The notes under the pieces were generated by a model. That model searched no databases, was not told where the DNA came from, and was given only the letters and a program-made list of their open reading frames with translations. This document shows, one piece after another, positions 1 to 8,464 of a stretch of DNA of 64,000 bases. This stretch comes from Cellulomonas sp. 73-145. Its GTDB lineage: Bacteria > Actinomycetota > Actinomycetes > Actinomycetales > Cellulomonadaceae. The number at the start of each line of letters is the position of its first letter. The first letter of the stretch is position 1. The stretch spans positions 124,001 through 188,000 of the forward strand of contig MKTI01000013.1 of assembly GCA_001898185.1 (NCBI GenBank). Reading direction: 5' to 3'. The position numbers and the translations under genes are program-made.

Positions 1-548
1 ACCGCGACCGCGACGAGCACGCGCTGGCGCTGGCCGCCGGACAGCTGGTGCGGGTAGGCGTCCAGGGTCCGGCCCGGCAGGCCGACGAGGGTGCACAGCT
101 GCGCTGCCCGGGCGAGCGCGGCTGCACGGGACAGCCGTCGGTCGTGCAGCTGGAGCGCCTCGACGAGCAGGGCGCCGACGCGGTGCACCGGGGGCAGCGC
201 CGAGCGCGGGTCCTGGAACACCATCGCGATGCGCGCCCCGCGCAGCGCGGAGAACGCGCGGTCGGACAGGTCGAGGAGCGAGGTTCCCTCCAGCCGGACC
301 GAGCCGCGCACGCGTGCGCTCGAGGGGAGCAGCCCGAGGACGGCGAGCGCCGTCGTCGTCTTCCCCGCCCCCGACTCGCCGACCAGGGCGACCACCTCGT
401 CGGCGCCGACGGTGAACGAGACGTCCCGGACGGCCGGCACACCCCCGGCTGCGGCGGACCGGCCACCGGCGCGCGGCCGGAGCCGTGTCCCACGGGGGGC
501 AAGGAAGGTGACGCCCAGCCCCTCCACTGCGAGCAGCGACTCACTCAC
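1..548 (-). CDS. Peptide ABC transporter ATP-binding protein, C-terminal part cut by window edge
   Basis: This is the nucleotide-binding subunit that would power the peptide importer formed with the two permeases just upstream. Reading the minus strand from a GTG at 548 gives about 182 residues: a Walker A GESGAGKTTT near residue 56, a Q-loop in MVFQDP, and an intact LSGGQRQRV signature close to the window edge. Walker B and the C-terminal oligopeptide domain lie outside the window. The start overlaps the end of the upstream permease gene by 8 nt, which suggests translational coupling. The family (Dpp/Opp ATPase) is secure. The exact substrate is not. Confidence 0.9.
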   Translation of the reverse strand, partial: MSESLLAVEGLGVTFLAPRGTRLRPRAGGRSAAAGGVPAVRDVSFTVGADEVVALVGESGAGKTTTALAVLGLLPSSARVRGSVRLEGTSLLDLSDRAFSALRGARIAMVFQDPRSALPPVHRVGALLVEALQLHDRRLSRAAALARAAQLCTLVGLPGRTLDAYPHQLSGGQRQRVLVAVA

Positions 549-1428
549 CGGCGGTCCCCGTCGTGGGGTCGAGGGCGTCGCGCAGCGCGTCGCCGACGAG
601 GCTGGTCGCGAGGACAGTCACGACCAGGAGACCGGCCGGGAACCAGAACAGCCAGGGCCGCGTGACCGCCGAGGCGCTGCCGGCGGCGAGGAGGGTGCCC
701 AGCGACACCGCGGGCGGCCCGAGGCCGAGACCGACCCAGCCGAGCGTCGCCTCGGTGAGCACGGTTGCTGCGACGCCCAGCGTCGCGTCCACGACCAGGA
801 GGGACGCGAGGTGCGGCAGCACGTGCCGGCGCAGCACCGCACCCGTGGGCACGCCGAGGAACCGCGCCGCCGTCACGAAGTCGCGGCGGCGCAGCGAGCG
901 GGCCTGCGCCCGGACCAGCCGTGCCATCACCATCCAGCCCAGCAGCGCGATGGCGAGGGCCACCGCGAACCAGCCGGCACGGCCCGCCGTCGGGGCGAGG
1001 AGCACCAGCAGGTAGAAGGACGGCAGCACGAGCGCGAGGTCGATGCCCCACACCACCACGCGGTCCACCCGACCTCCGAGGTAGCCGCCGACGGCGCCGA
1101 CCACGGCGGCGATCAGCGTCGACAGCGGGCCGGCGACCAGCCCGACCGCGAGCGACGTGCGCAGCCCGACGAGGGTGCGGACGTAGAGGTCCCGGCCGGA
1201 GGAGTCCGTGCCGAACCAGTGCAGCGCCGTCGGCGGACGCCCGAAGGCCGTGACGTCCGAGGTGAACGGGTCCCAGCGCGAGAGGACCGGACCGAGGACG
1301 GCCGCGAGGACGACCAGCGCCAGCACCGCCACCCCGACCCGGGCCCGCGGTGCTCGGAAGGTGCGACGCAGCACACCGGGCGCACCGGACCGCGGGGCCG
1401 ATGTGGCGGTCAGGTCGGTGACGGCCAC
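541..1428 (-). CDS. Peptide ABC transporter permease, DppC/OppC type
   Basis: This is an integral membrane permease of a Dpp/Opp-type importer, 295 residues, which is normal for the family. It has an N-terminal membrane segment (about 30-50) followed by a periplasmic-side stretch with the typical HWFGTDSSGRDLYVR motif, then a five-helix permease core. The cytoplasmic EAA-like loop (ARFLGVPTGAVLRRHVLP) contacts the ATPase. The start is GTG at 1428, one base after the stop of the DppB-type permease gene, and the end overlaps the ATPase gene. The order permease B, permease C, ATPase is the classical layout. Peptide or nickel import are both possible. Peptide is the default inference. Confidence 0.92.
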   Translation of the reverse strand: MAVTDLTATSAPRSGAPGVLRRTFRAPRARVGVAVLALVVLAAVLGPVLSRWDPFTSDVTAFGRPPTALHWFGTDSSGRDLYVRTLVGLRTSLAVGLVAGPLSTLIAAVVGAVGGYLGGRVDRVVVWGIDLALVLPSFYLLVLLAPTAGRAGWFAVALAIALLGWMVMARLVRAQARSLRRRDFVTAARFLGVPTGAVLRRHVLPHLASLLVVDATLGVAATVLTEATLGWVGLGLGPPAVSLGTLLAAGSASAVTRPWLFWFPAGLLVVTVLATSLVGDALRDALDPTTGTAGE

Positions 1429-1429
1429 G

Positions 1430-2413
1430 TCAGGTCCGCACGCGGGGGTCGAGGGCGGCGTGCAGCACGTCGGCGAGCACCCCGGCGAGCAGCACCAGGA
1501 CGGCGGTGAACAGGACCGTGCCGGCCGCCGCGTTCACGTCGTCGTCCACCACCGACCGGACCAGGTACTCCCCCATGCCGTGCCAGCTGAACGCGAGCTC
1601 GGTGATCGCCGCCCCGGTCAGGATCAGGCCGAAGGAGTACGCGAAGAAGGTGGACATCGGGATCAGTGCCACCCGGACCCCGTGGCGCCACAGGGCGGAC
1701 CGGCGGGTGTGTCCCATCGACCGCGCCGTGCGGACGTGGTCCGCCGCGAGCACGTCGAGCATCGCCGCGCGCTGGTAGCGGGACCACGTCGCGGCCGTGC
1801 CCAGCGCGAGGCAGAGGGTCGGCAGCAGCAGGTGCGCCGCCCGGTCCCCCAGCTGCGCCGGCCAGCCACCGGCCAGGCCCGGCGTGTACTCCCCGGTGAA
1901 GGGCACCAGCGTGCGACCCGCGGCCGAGTCGAGCCGCACCGCGAGGGTCATCAGCACGACGGCGAGGACGAACGGCGGGGTGGCCAGCAGCACGAACGAT
2001 CCCACCGTGGTCACCCGGTCCGGCCAGCGGTACTGGCGGGAGGCGCCCCACGTGCCCACCGCCACCCCGAGCAGGGCGCCGAGCAGGCTCCCGAGGAGCA
2101 GCAGGCGCAGGCTGGTGCCCGCACGGGCGGCGATCTCGGCGGTCACCGGCACGCCGCGCACGCTGAGCCCGAGGGAACCGTGGGTGACGAGCTCGGTCAG
2201 CCAGTGCCACAGCCGGGCCGGCACCGGGACCCCGGGGTCCACGCCGAGCGCAGCGAGCTCCGCGTGCACCACCGAGGGGGGCACGGGCGGGGTCCGACCC
2301 GCGTACCGCGCCGCCGGGTGCAGCGTCAGGCTGGCGAGCACGTAGCCCAGCGCCGTCGCGACCGTCGCCAGCACTCCGTAGCCCGCGGCCCGGCGCACGA
2401 GGAACCGGAGCAT
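1430..2413 (-). CDS. Peptide ABC transporter permease, DppB/OppB type
   Basis: This is the first permease subunit of the importer. The start at the ATG at 2413 (MLRFLVRRAAGYG) is preferred over upstream in-frame codons because DppB proteins begin with this short basic stretch followed directly by the first membrane helix. The protein is 327 residues with about six helices. The EAA-like loop is visible in ARSMGHTRRSALWRHGVR, and the family-typical ITELAFSWHGMGEYLV follows. It is the promoter-proximal gene of the three-gene minus-strand operon and is divergent from the substrate-binding protein gene, with about 200 bp between them. Confidence 0.92.
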   Translation of the reverse strand: MLRFLVRRAAGYGVLATVATALGYVLASLTLHPAARYAGRTPPVPPSVVHAELAALGVDPGVPVPARLWHWLTELVTHGSLGLSVRGVPVTAEIAARAGTSLRLLLLGSLLGALLGVAVGTWGASRQYRWPDRVTTVGSFVLLATPPFVLAVVLMTLAVRLDSAAGRTLVPFTGEYTPGLAGGWPAQLGDRAAHLLLPTLCLALGTAATWSRYQRAAMLDVLAADHVRTARSMGHTRRSALWRHGVRVALIPMSTFFAYSFGLILTGAAITELAFSWHGMGEYLVRSVVDDDVNAAAGTVLFTAVLVLLAGVLADVLHAALDPRVRT

Positions 2414-2511
2414 CGCGCCCGACGCTAACACCGGGTCGCTGCCGCGGCGCCGACCACGCCGGGACGAACCGGACAGGTGCGACACGCCGCGCCCACCAGG
2501 CACTCCGCATC

Positions 2512-2526
2512 CGAGACCGGTTCTCG
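2512..2526. promoter_or_regulatory. Small inverted repeat between divergent importer genes
   Basis: CGAGA and TCTCG arms (5 bp) flank a 5-nt centre, in the 206-bp gap between the divergent oppB-type and binding-protein genes. The position suits an operator controlling both directions. The arms are short and could be chance in this composition. Confidence 0.25.
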
Positions 2527-2619
2527 ATCAGAGGTTGGCCGCAGGCGCTCCGGACGACATGATGGCCACGCAGGGGTGCACGTTCGCCACGTCTCGGCGC
2601 TGAACACGATGTGAGGACC

Positions 2620-4341
2620 ATGGCCTACCCCAGGACGTCCGCACGGCTGTGCGCGGGCCTCGTCGCCGTGCTGCTCGGCCTCGCCGGGTGCACCTCCGGA
2701 TCCCCCGCCCCCCGTGCCGCCACCGGGACGACTGGCGTGGCCACGACGGCCGCACTGCCGGGCACGGCGTGGCGAGCCGCGCCCCGCGCGCAGGTGCGCG
2801 ACGGCGGCTCCCTCACCCTCAGCGTCGACGCGCTGCCGCAGACCTACCAGCTCAACGACCCGAACTCCTCGCTGGACCTGCAGCGGATCTCCAACCTGTA
2901 CCTGCCGTCGTTCGTGCGGATCGAGGCGGACGGCAGCTGGTCGCCGAACCCCGACTACACGGCCTCGCTGACCGTGACGTCGCAGGACCCCGAGGTGGTC
3001 GAGCTGCGCATCGCCCCGGCCGCCACCTGGTCGGACGGCACGCCGTTGAGCTGGCGCGACCTCGCCGCGAGCTGGCAGGCGTTCAACGGCACCAACTCGG
3101 CGTACACGCCGGCGTCGACGGCCGTGTGGCAGGACGTGAAGTCGGTGACGCGCGGGGACGACGACCGGGACGTGCTGATCACCTTCGCCAAGACCGATGC
3201 CGACTGGCCGGCGCTGCTGGCCAGCGTGTACCCGTCGTGGGCCGTTGACACGCCGGCGCACTTCTCCTCGGCGTGGAAGAACGGCCCGTTCGCGGCAGAC
3301 GGCACGACGTACGTCTCCGCGGGGCCCTTCGTCGTGCGCTCGATCGACACGAACGCCGGGGTGGTCACCCTCGGCCGCAACCCCCGGTGGTGGGGCGACC
3401 CGGCTCGGCTGGACACGGTCGTGTTCCGCACGGTGTCCCGGGACAGCCTCGGCCAGAGCTTCGCCAACCAGGAGCTGGACGCGGTCGACGTGATGGGCAT
3501 GCCGGACGTGCTCACCGCCGCGCGAGCCCGGCAGGGCACCACCGTGGAGCAGTCCGGCGGCACGGTGGCGCGGCAGCTGACCCTCAACGGCACCGCAGGC
3601 GTGTTCGCCGACCCGGCGGTCCGCAAGGCGTTCGCCCAGGCGGTGGACCGCACGGTGCTCGCCCAGGCGGTGCTCGGACAGGTGGGGGCGCCGGTGCAGA
3701 CGCTCGGCAGCGTCATCTTCGTCCCCGGGCAGAAGGGGTACGCCGACCACACGGGAGGGGTGCTCACCGGCTCCGCGGCGGACGCGCGCAGCACCTTGCA
3801 GGCGGCGGGCTGGACGATCGGGCAGGACGGGGTGGCGACGAAGGGCGGCACGAGGCTGACCGCCCGGTTCGTGGTCCCGCAGGGCGCGGCAGCGGTCGCG
3901 ACGATCGCACAGCTGGTCAGCCAGCAGGCCAAGGCGGCGGGCTTCGACGTGAGCGTCCAGACGGTGCCCGGCAGCGACTTCTTCAGCAGCTACGTCACCA
4001 CCGACAAGCGCAACTTCGACGTGACGTCGTTCGCCTGGGTGGCGGGGGCGTTCCCCATCGCGACCGCCGAGGCGTACTTCTACCCGACCGACTCCGGGTC
4101 CAACTACGGCGGCGTCACGGACAAGACCCTCGGCAGCGACTGGGACGCGCTGAACGCCCAGCTGGACCCCGCGAAGCGGCTGACGCTCGCCGCGGACGTC
4201 GACAAGCGTGCGCTGGACCTGTTCACCATGATCCCGCTGTTCGTCGAGCCGTCGACGTGGGTGGTCCGCTCGGACCTGGCCAACTACGGCCCGTCGCAGT
4301 TCCAGGACGTGCGCTGGCAGGACGTCGGGTACACCGGCTGA
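2620..4341 (+). CDS. Peptide ABC transporter substrate-binding lipoprotein (SBP family 5)
   Basis: This is the extracytoplasmic peptide receptor of the importer, 573 residues, typical for bacterial SBP family 5. The ATG at 2620 gives a compact lipoprotein signal: basic N-end, hydrophobic LVAVLLGLAG and lipobox LAGC with Cys at residue 24. A GTG at 2611 is in frame but has no ribosome site before it, while GAGG sits just before the ATG. The body shows family features such as SWSPNPDYTASL and VTLGRNPRWWGD. It is divergent from the permease-ATPase operon, so receptor and channel are separately transcribed. Confidence 0.93.
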   Translation: MAYPRTSARLCAGLVAVLLGLAGCTSGSPAPRAATGTTGVATTAALPGTAWRAAPRAQVRDGGSLTLSVDALPQTYQLNDPNSSLDLQRISNLYLPSFVRIEADGSWSPNPDYTASLTVTSQDPEVVELRIAPAATWSDGTPLSWRDLAASWQAFNGTNSAYTPASTAVWQDVKSVTRGDDDRDVLITFAKTDADWPALLASVYPSWAVDTPAHFSSAWKNGPFAADGTTYVSAGPFVVRSIDTNAGVVTLGRNPRWWGDPARLDTVVFRTVSRDSLGQSFANQELDAVDVMGMPDVLTAARARQGTTVEQSGGTVARQLTLNGTAGVFADPAVRKAFAQAVDRTVLAQAVLGQVGAPVQTLGSVIFVPGQKGYADHTGGVLTGSAADARSTLQAAGWTIGQDGVATKGGTRLTARFVVPQGAAAVATIAQLVSQQAKAAGFDVSVQTVPGSDFFSSYVTTDKRNFDVTSFAWVAGAFPIATAEAYFYPTDSGSNYGGVTDKTLGSDWDALNAQLDPAKRLTLAADVDKRALDLFTMIPLFVEPSTWVVRSDLANYGPSQFQDVRWQDVGYTG

Positions 4342-4402
4342 CGGCGCGTACCGCGGTGGGCGGCACCGGGCCGATCTGCCGATCGCCGGATACCGTCGCG
4401 GC

Positions 4403-5035
4403 ATGACGGCCTTCCTGGACCAGGTGCTCGGTGCCGCCCCGTGGGCCGTGCTGCTCGTCGTCGGGCTCGTGGTGTTCGCCGAGGACGCGCTGTTCGTCGG
4501 CTTCGTGCTGCCGGGCGAGACCGCGGCGATCCTCGGTGGCGTCGCGGCGCACCGGGGGCACGTGGCGTTCGCGGCCGTGCTGGCGGTGGTGATCGTGGCC
4601 GCGATCGTCGGAGACAGCGTCGGGTACGAGGTCGGACGGCTGATCGGACCGCGCGTGCTCGCGTCCCGGATCGTGGCGAAGCGGCGCGAGCGCATCGAGG
4701 GCGCGCAGGACTTCCTGGCCCGGCGCGGCGGCTGGGCCGTGCTGCTCGGCCGCTGGGTCGCCTTCTTCCGCGCCGTCATGCCAGCCCTGGCCGGTCTGGC
4801 CCGCATGCCGTACCACGTGTTCCTGCCGTTCAACGCCGCCGGCGGGATCGTCTGGGGGTCGGTCGTCGTCAGCGTCGGCTACCTCGCCGGCGCCTCCTAC
4901 GCCGCGGTGGAGAAGAAGCTGGGGACGGACTCGGCCCTGGTCGTGCTCGGGATCGTCCTCGTCGGCCTGCTGGTCTGGCACCTGCGCAAGCGGTTCACCG
5001 AGCGACGCTCGCAGGACACGCCCGCCGCCGACTGA
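4403..5035 (+). CDS. DedA/SNARE-associated family membrane protein
   Basis: DedA proteins are cytoplasmic-membrane proteins linked to lipid-carrier (undecaprenyl phosphate) recycling and membrane homeostasis. This one is 210 residues with about five hydrophobic segments. The N-terminal re-entrant region contains FVGFVLPGE, and the second conserved block GRWVAFFRAVMPALAG carries the family arginines. A basic C-terminal tail follows the last helix. It stands alone between the binding-protein gene and a convergent DinB gene, with a terminator hairpin behind it. The exact lipid substrate cannot be read from the sequence. Confidence 0.92.
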   Translation: MTAFLDQVLGAAPWAVLLVVGLVVFAEDALFVGFVLPGETAAILGGVAAHRGHVAFAAVLAVVIVAAIVGDSVGYEVGRLIGPRVLASRIVAKRRERIEGAQDFLARRGGWAVLLGRWVAFFRAVMPALAGLARMPYHVFLPFNAAGGIVWGSVVVSVGYLAGASYAAVEKKLGTDSALVVLGIVLVGLLVWHLRKRFTERRSQDTPAAD

Positions 5036-5040
5036 GCCGA

Positions 5041-5062
5041 GGCGCCCGGATGCCCGGGCGCC
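5041..5062. terminator. Bidirectional hairpin between dedA-like and dinB-like genes
   Basis: A perfect 9-bp stem, GGCGCCCGG with CCGGGCGCC, closes a 4-nt loop. It lies in the 32-nt gap between convergent stops at 5035 and 5068, so it can end both transcripts. There is no T-tract. Confidence 0.65.
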
Positions 5063-5067
5063 CGGCG

Positions 5068-5607
5068 CTACTGCCCGGTGCGGCCGTCGATGCACTCGCG
5101 CAGCAGGTCGGCGTGGCCGGCGTGCCGGGCGTATTCCTCGATCAGGTGCACCAGGACGTCGCGCACCGACACGGTGCCGTCACGGTGCGGCACCGTGTCG
5201 CCGAGGTGGTCGTCGTCCAGGCCGTCCAGCCACTCGTCGGCCTGCGCGACCTGGTGCTTCCACCTCGTGAACGCCTCGTCGACCACGGCCGGGTCCGGCA
5301 CGGCGCCGTCGAAGTCGTCGTCGGGCGCGTCCGGGGCCCAGTAGAGCGGCGCCTCGTCCTGGCGCCCCTGCAGCACGCGCCGGAACCAGCTCTGCTCCAC
5401 GTGCGCGAGGTGGCGCACGAGGCCCAGGAGGCTCAGGGTGCTGGGCGGCACCGAGCGGCGCGCCAGCTGCTCGGCGTCGAGGTCCTGGCACTTCAGCTCG
5501 ATGGTCAGCCGGTAGTTCGTCAGGTACTCCCGGTACGTCGCCAGCTCCCCCACGGGGTTCCCGTAGGTGCGGGGGTCGAGCTCGGGAGCGGTCCACATGT
5601 CACTCAT
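5068..5607 (-). CDS. DinB-family (DUF664) protein, putative mycothiol-dependent enzyme
   Basis: This is a DinB four-helix-bundle protein of 179 residues. Members of this actinobacterial branch use a three-histidine metal site and in several cases mycothiol as cofactor. Visible ligand candidates are LVRHLAHVEQSWF and HLIEEYARHAGH. The ATG at 5607 is favoured because a GGTGG sits at good spacing before it. A GTG nine bases upstream is also in frame. It follows the MFS gene by 13 nt on the same strand, so the two are probably one operon. The substrate is unknown. Confidence 0.85.
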   Translation of the reverse strand: MSDMWTAPELDPRTYGNPVGELATYREYLTNYRLTIELKCQDLDAEQLARRSVPPSTLSLLGLVRHLAHVEQSWFRRVLQGRQDEAPLYWAPDAPDDDFDGAVPDPAVVDEAFTRWKHQVAQADEWLDGLDDDHLGDTVPHRDGTVSVRDVLVHLIEEYARHAGHADLLRECIDGRTGQ

Positions 5608-5620
5608 GCCGACCACCAGA

Positions 5621-6829
5621 TCACGGATGCGGCCTGGCGCGGAAGCGCAATGCCGCGAGCACCGGGACCGCGACCAGGGCTCCGACGCCGGAGACCAGCA
5701 GCGGCACGGTGCCCCCGCCGCGCCCCACGTCCCACAGCAGCCCCGCCCACAGGCCGGCCACGAGCACGGCCCCGCTGCTCAACGCCTGGAACGCGCCCTG
5801 GGCGCGGCCACGGTGCTCCGCCGGCACCAGCGAGGAGATCCACGCCTTGCCCACACCGTCCGTCAGGGCCGGGAACAGGCCGTAGACGGCCAGCAGGACG
5901 AACACGACCGGCCCCTTGCCGACCAGCGCGAGGCCGACGTAGCCGACCGCGAACGCCAGCAGGCCCACCGCGTAGACGTAGGCCCGCGGCCAGCGGTCCG
6001 TCAGCGCACCGGCGGGGTACGAGCCGAGCGCGTAGACGACGTTGAACAGCACGTAGGCGAGCACCACCTGCGTGGTGCCGAACCCGAGCTCCGAGACCCG
6101 CAGCAGCAGCAACGTGTCGGAGAAGTTGACCAGTCCGACGACGACGAGCACGCCGACCACCCACCAGTACGCCGCGGGCAGCGGGTGGGACGGCGCCGCG
6201 GATGCCGCGGCGGGGCGTGCCGGCGCGGGTGCAGGTGCTGGTGCCCGATGCTCGCGCACCAGCACGACGAGGCCGGCGGACAGCGCCGCCGGCACCACCG
6301 CCCACCACAGGGCCGCGTGCAGGTTGCCACCCATCACGGACAGCGCGAGCAGCCCGAGCAGCGGCCCGACCACCGCTCCGAGCGTGTCCCCCGCCCGGTG
6401 GAAGCCGAACGCCCGGCCGAGGTTCTCCGACGGGACCGACGCCGCGATCAGCGCATCCCGCGGTGCCGACCGCACGCCCTTGCCCAGACGGTCGACCGTC
6501 CGGCCGGCCAGCACCATCGGCCACGCGCCGGCCGCCGCGACCAGCACCTTGCCGACGGCGGCGAGGCCGTAGCCGGCGCCGATGAACCGCACGCGCCCCG
6601 CCCGGTCCGACCACCGCCCCGTCACGTACCGGGTCAGTCCCGCCGTACCCTCCGCCACGCCCTCGATCACGCCGAGCACCACGGGCGGCGCGGCGAGCAC
6701 GCCCGTCACCAGCACGGGGAGCAGCGGGTAGAGCAGCTCGCTGGCCGTGTCCTGGAACAGGGAGACGAGCGTCAGCACGACGAGGTTCCGGGTGAGCCAC
6801 CCTCGCCGGTCCCCCGTCCTGCCCGCCAT
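5621..6829 (-). CDS. MFS transporter
   Basis: This is a major facilitator superfamily carrier of 402 residues with about twelve membrane helices. The ATG at 6829 (MAGRTGDRRGW) is chosen because GAGAGGGG precedes it at the right distance. Conserved loop motifs are GRWSDRAGRVRF and GRTVDRLGKGVRSAPRDALIA after helices 2 and 4. The latter is common in a subgroup annotated only as MFS. A Pro-Ala-rich linker (about 225-245) separates the halves. The linked dinB-like gene gives no strong clue to the substrate. Efflux of a small molecule is the default guess. Confidence 0.9.
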   Translation of the reverse strand: MAGRTGDRRGWLTRNLVVLTLVSLFQDTASELLYPLLPVLVTGVLAAPPVVLGVIEGVAEGTAGLTRYVTGRWSDRAGRVRFIGAGYGLAAVGKVLVAAAGAWPMVLAGRTVDRLGKGVRSAPRDALIAASVPSENLGRAFGFHRAGDTLGAVVGPLLGLLALSVMGGNLHAALWWAVVPAALSAGLVVLVREHRAPAPAPAPARPAAASAAPSHPLPAAYWWVVGVLVVVGLVNFSDTLLLLRVSELGFGTTQVVLAYVLFNVVYALGSYPAGALTDRWPRAYVYAVGLLAFAVGYVGLALVGKGPVVFVLLAVYGLFPALTDGVGKAWISSLVPAEHRGRAQGAFQALSSGAVLVAGLWAGLLWDVGRGGGTVPLLVSGVGALVAVPVLAALRFRARPHP

Positions 6830-6926
6830 GCCGGCCCCTCTCACCGGTGACGGCGTCGCCACCGGGTGCCAAGGTAGGCCTGGTCGCCGGCAGGCGACGA
6901 CCACGCACGGTGACCGAGGGGGACGC

Positions 6927-7313
6927 ATGAGCGAGTGGCCGGGACCGATCTTCGCCCTGACCCTGTTCGCCGAGGACCTCGGCGAGACCAAGCGCTTCTA
7001 CGCCGGGGTGTTCGGGCTGCCGGTCGTCTACGAGGACGCCAACTCGGCGGTGTTCCAGCTCGGCGAGACGTTGGTCAACCTGCTGGCGGTGTCGCAGGCG
7101 CCGGGGCTCGTCGGACCCGCCCCGGTCGCGCCGCCGGAGGCCGGCGTGCGCAGCCAGCTGACGTTGAAGGTGGCGGACGTCGACGCGATGTGCGCCGAGC
7201 TCGAGCGCCGTGGCGTCACCCTGCTGAACGGGCCGATGGACCGCCCCTGGGGGCCCCGCACGGCCGCGTTCCGCGACCCGACCGGCGCGGTCTGGGAGAT
7301 CGCCTCCCAGTAG
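6927..7313 (+). CDS. VOC (glyoxalase/bleomycin-resistance) superfamily protein
   Basis: This is a 128-residue single-unit VOC protein with paired beta-alpha-beta-beta-beta modules. The ATG at 6927 follows a GAGGGGGAC ribosome site. The start motif LTLFAEDLGETKRFYAGVFG and the end motif AAFRDPTGAVWEI are typical. A candidate metal-binding glutamate is the one in WEIAS, while the usual first His is not at its expected place (ALTLF). It may therefore be a metal-poor or non-enzymatic member. It is divergent from the MFS gene and 10 bp ahead of the TDT transporter gene. Confidence 0.88.
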   Translation: MSEWPGPIFALTLFAEDLGETKRFYAGVFGLPVVYEDANSAVFQLGETLVNLLAVSQAPGLVGPAPVAPPEAGVRSQLTLKVADVDAMCAELERRGVTLLNGPMDRPWGPRTAAFRDPTGAVWEIASQ

Positions 7314-7323
7314 CCTGCGGCGG

Positions 7324-8406
7324 GTGACCACCGAGCTGAGCGGCAGGCTGCGCGGCGCCGTCGAGGGCCTGACTCCCGGGTACTTCGCCCTGGTCATGGC
7401 CACCGGCATCATCTCCGTCGGCATGCGGCTCGAGGGGTTCGTCGTGATCTCCGACGCCCTGCTGGCGGTCACCGCTGCCGGCTACGCCGTGCTGGTCGTC
7501 CTGACCGGGTGGCGCCTGGTCGCGTACCGACGCGCCGTGAGCGACGACTTCAACGACCCGAGACGCGCCTTCGGCTTCTTCACCTTCGTCGCCGCCACCA
7601 ACGTGCTGGGCGTCCGGCTCGGGGCGGACGGCCACCATGCCGCGACCGCCGCGCTGCTGGTCGTCTCGGGCGCCTCGTGGCTGGTGCTCGGGTACGTCGT
7701 CCCGTGGACCGCAGCCCTCGGTCGGCAGCAACGACCGATCGTCGCCGACGCGAACGGCACGTGGTTCATCTGGGTGGTCGCCAGCCAGTCGGTCGCGATC
7801 GCGGCGGCCACCATCGAACCTGTCTTCGGCACCGGCCGCCGCGAGCTGGCTGTGCTCGCCGTCACCTCGTGGTCCGTGGGGGTGTTCCTCTACGCGGCCG
7901 CGGGGATCTTCGTCGCGCTGCGGCTGATGCTCTACCGGTTCGGGCCGGAGGACCTCACAGCGCCCTACTGGGTGTCGATGGGCGCCCTCGCGATCTCGGT
8001 GCTGGCGGGTGCGCGCATCGTCGAGATGGCCGACGCGCCGATGGTGCAGGCGACGCGAGGGCTGATCGCCGGCCTGACGGTGGTGCTGTGGGCGTTCGCC
8101 ACCTGGCTGATCCCGGCGCTGGTCGCCGCCGGCTGGTGGCGACACGTCGCCCGACGGCTGCCCCTGCCCTACGACGCCACGCTGTGGAGCATCGTGTTCC
8201 CGCTCGGCATGTACGGCGTCGCGGGCATCTACCTGGGCCAGGCCGACCAGCTGCCGGTGGTGGGGATGGTCGGGCACGTGGAGCTGTGGGTGGCGCTGGT
8301 CGCCTGGATCGTGGTGTTCGTCGCGATGCTGCGGCACCTGTGGCTGAGCGTCGTCGTCGGCGCGCGGGCCCGGCGGGACGAGAGGCCCGGGGCCGTCGCG
8401 CACTGA
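7324..8406 (+). CDS. TDT-family transporter (tellurite resistance/C4-dicarboxylate/SLAC1-like)
   Basis: This is a membrane protein of 360 residues with about ten helices, in the tellurite-resistance/dicarboxylate transporter (voltage-dependent anion channel) family. The N-terminal block TPGYFALVMATGIISVG is the family signature. The start is a GTG at 7324, 10 nt after the VOC stop, so the two genes are probably cotranscribed. Family members export or conduct anions such as malate, sulfite or nitrate, and a few give tellurite resistance. Nothing here selects among these. No terminator with a long stem is seen before the next gene. Confidence 0.88.
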   Translation: MTTELSGRLRGAVEGLTPGYFALVMATGIISVGMRLEGFVVISDALLAVTAAGYAVLVVLTGWRLVAYRRAVSDDFNDPRRAFGFFTFVAATNVLGVRLGADGHHAATAALLVVSGASWLVLGYVVPWTAALGRQQRPIVADANGTWFIWVVASQSVAIAAATIEPVFGTGRRELAVLAVTSWSVGVFLYAAAGIFVALRLMLYRFGPEDLTAPYWVSMGALAISVLAGARIVEMADAPMVQATRGLIAGLTVVLWAFATWLIPALVAAGWWRHVARRLPLPYDATLWSIVFPLGMYGVAGIYLGQADQLPVVGMVGHVELWVALVAWIVVFVAMLRHLWLSVVVGARARRDERPGAVAH

Positions 8407-8464
8407 GCCCACCGGCCCGGCTCCCGCGGTGGCGGGTGTGGGTGCACGGAGGGAGGGTGCGGGC

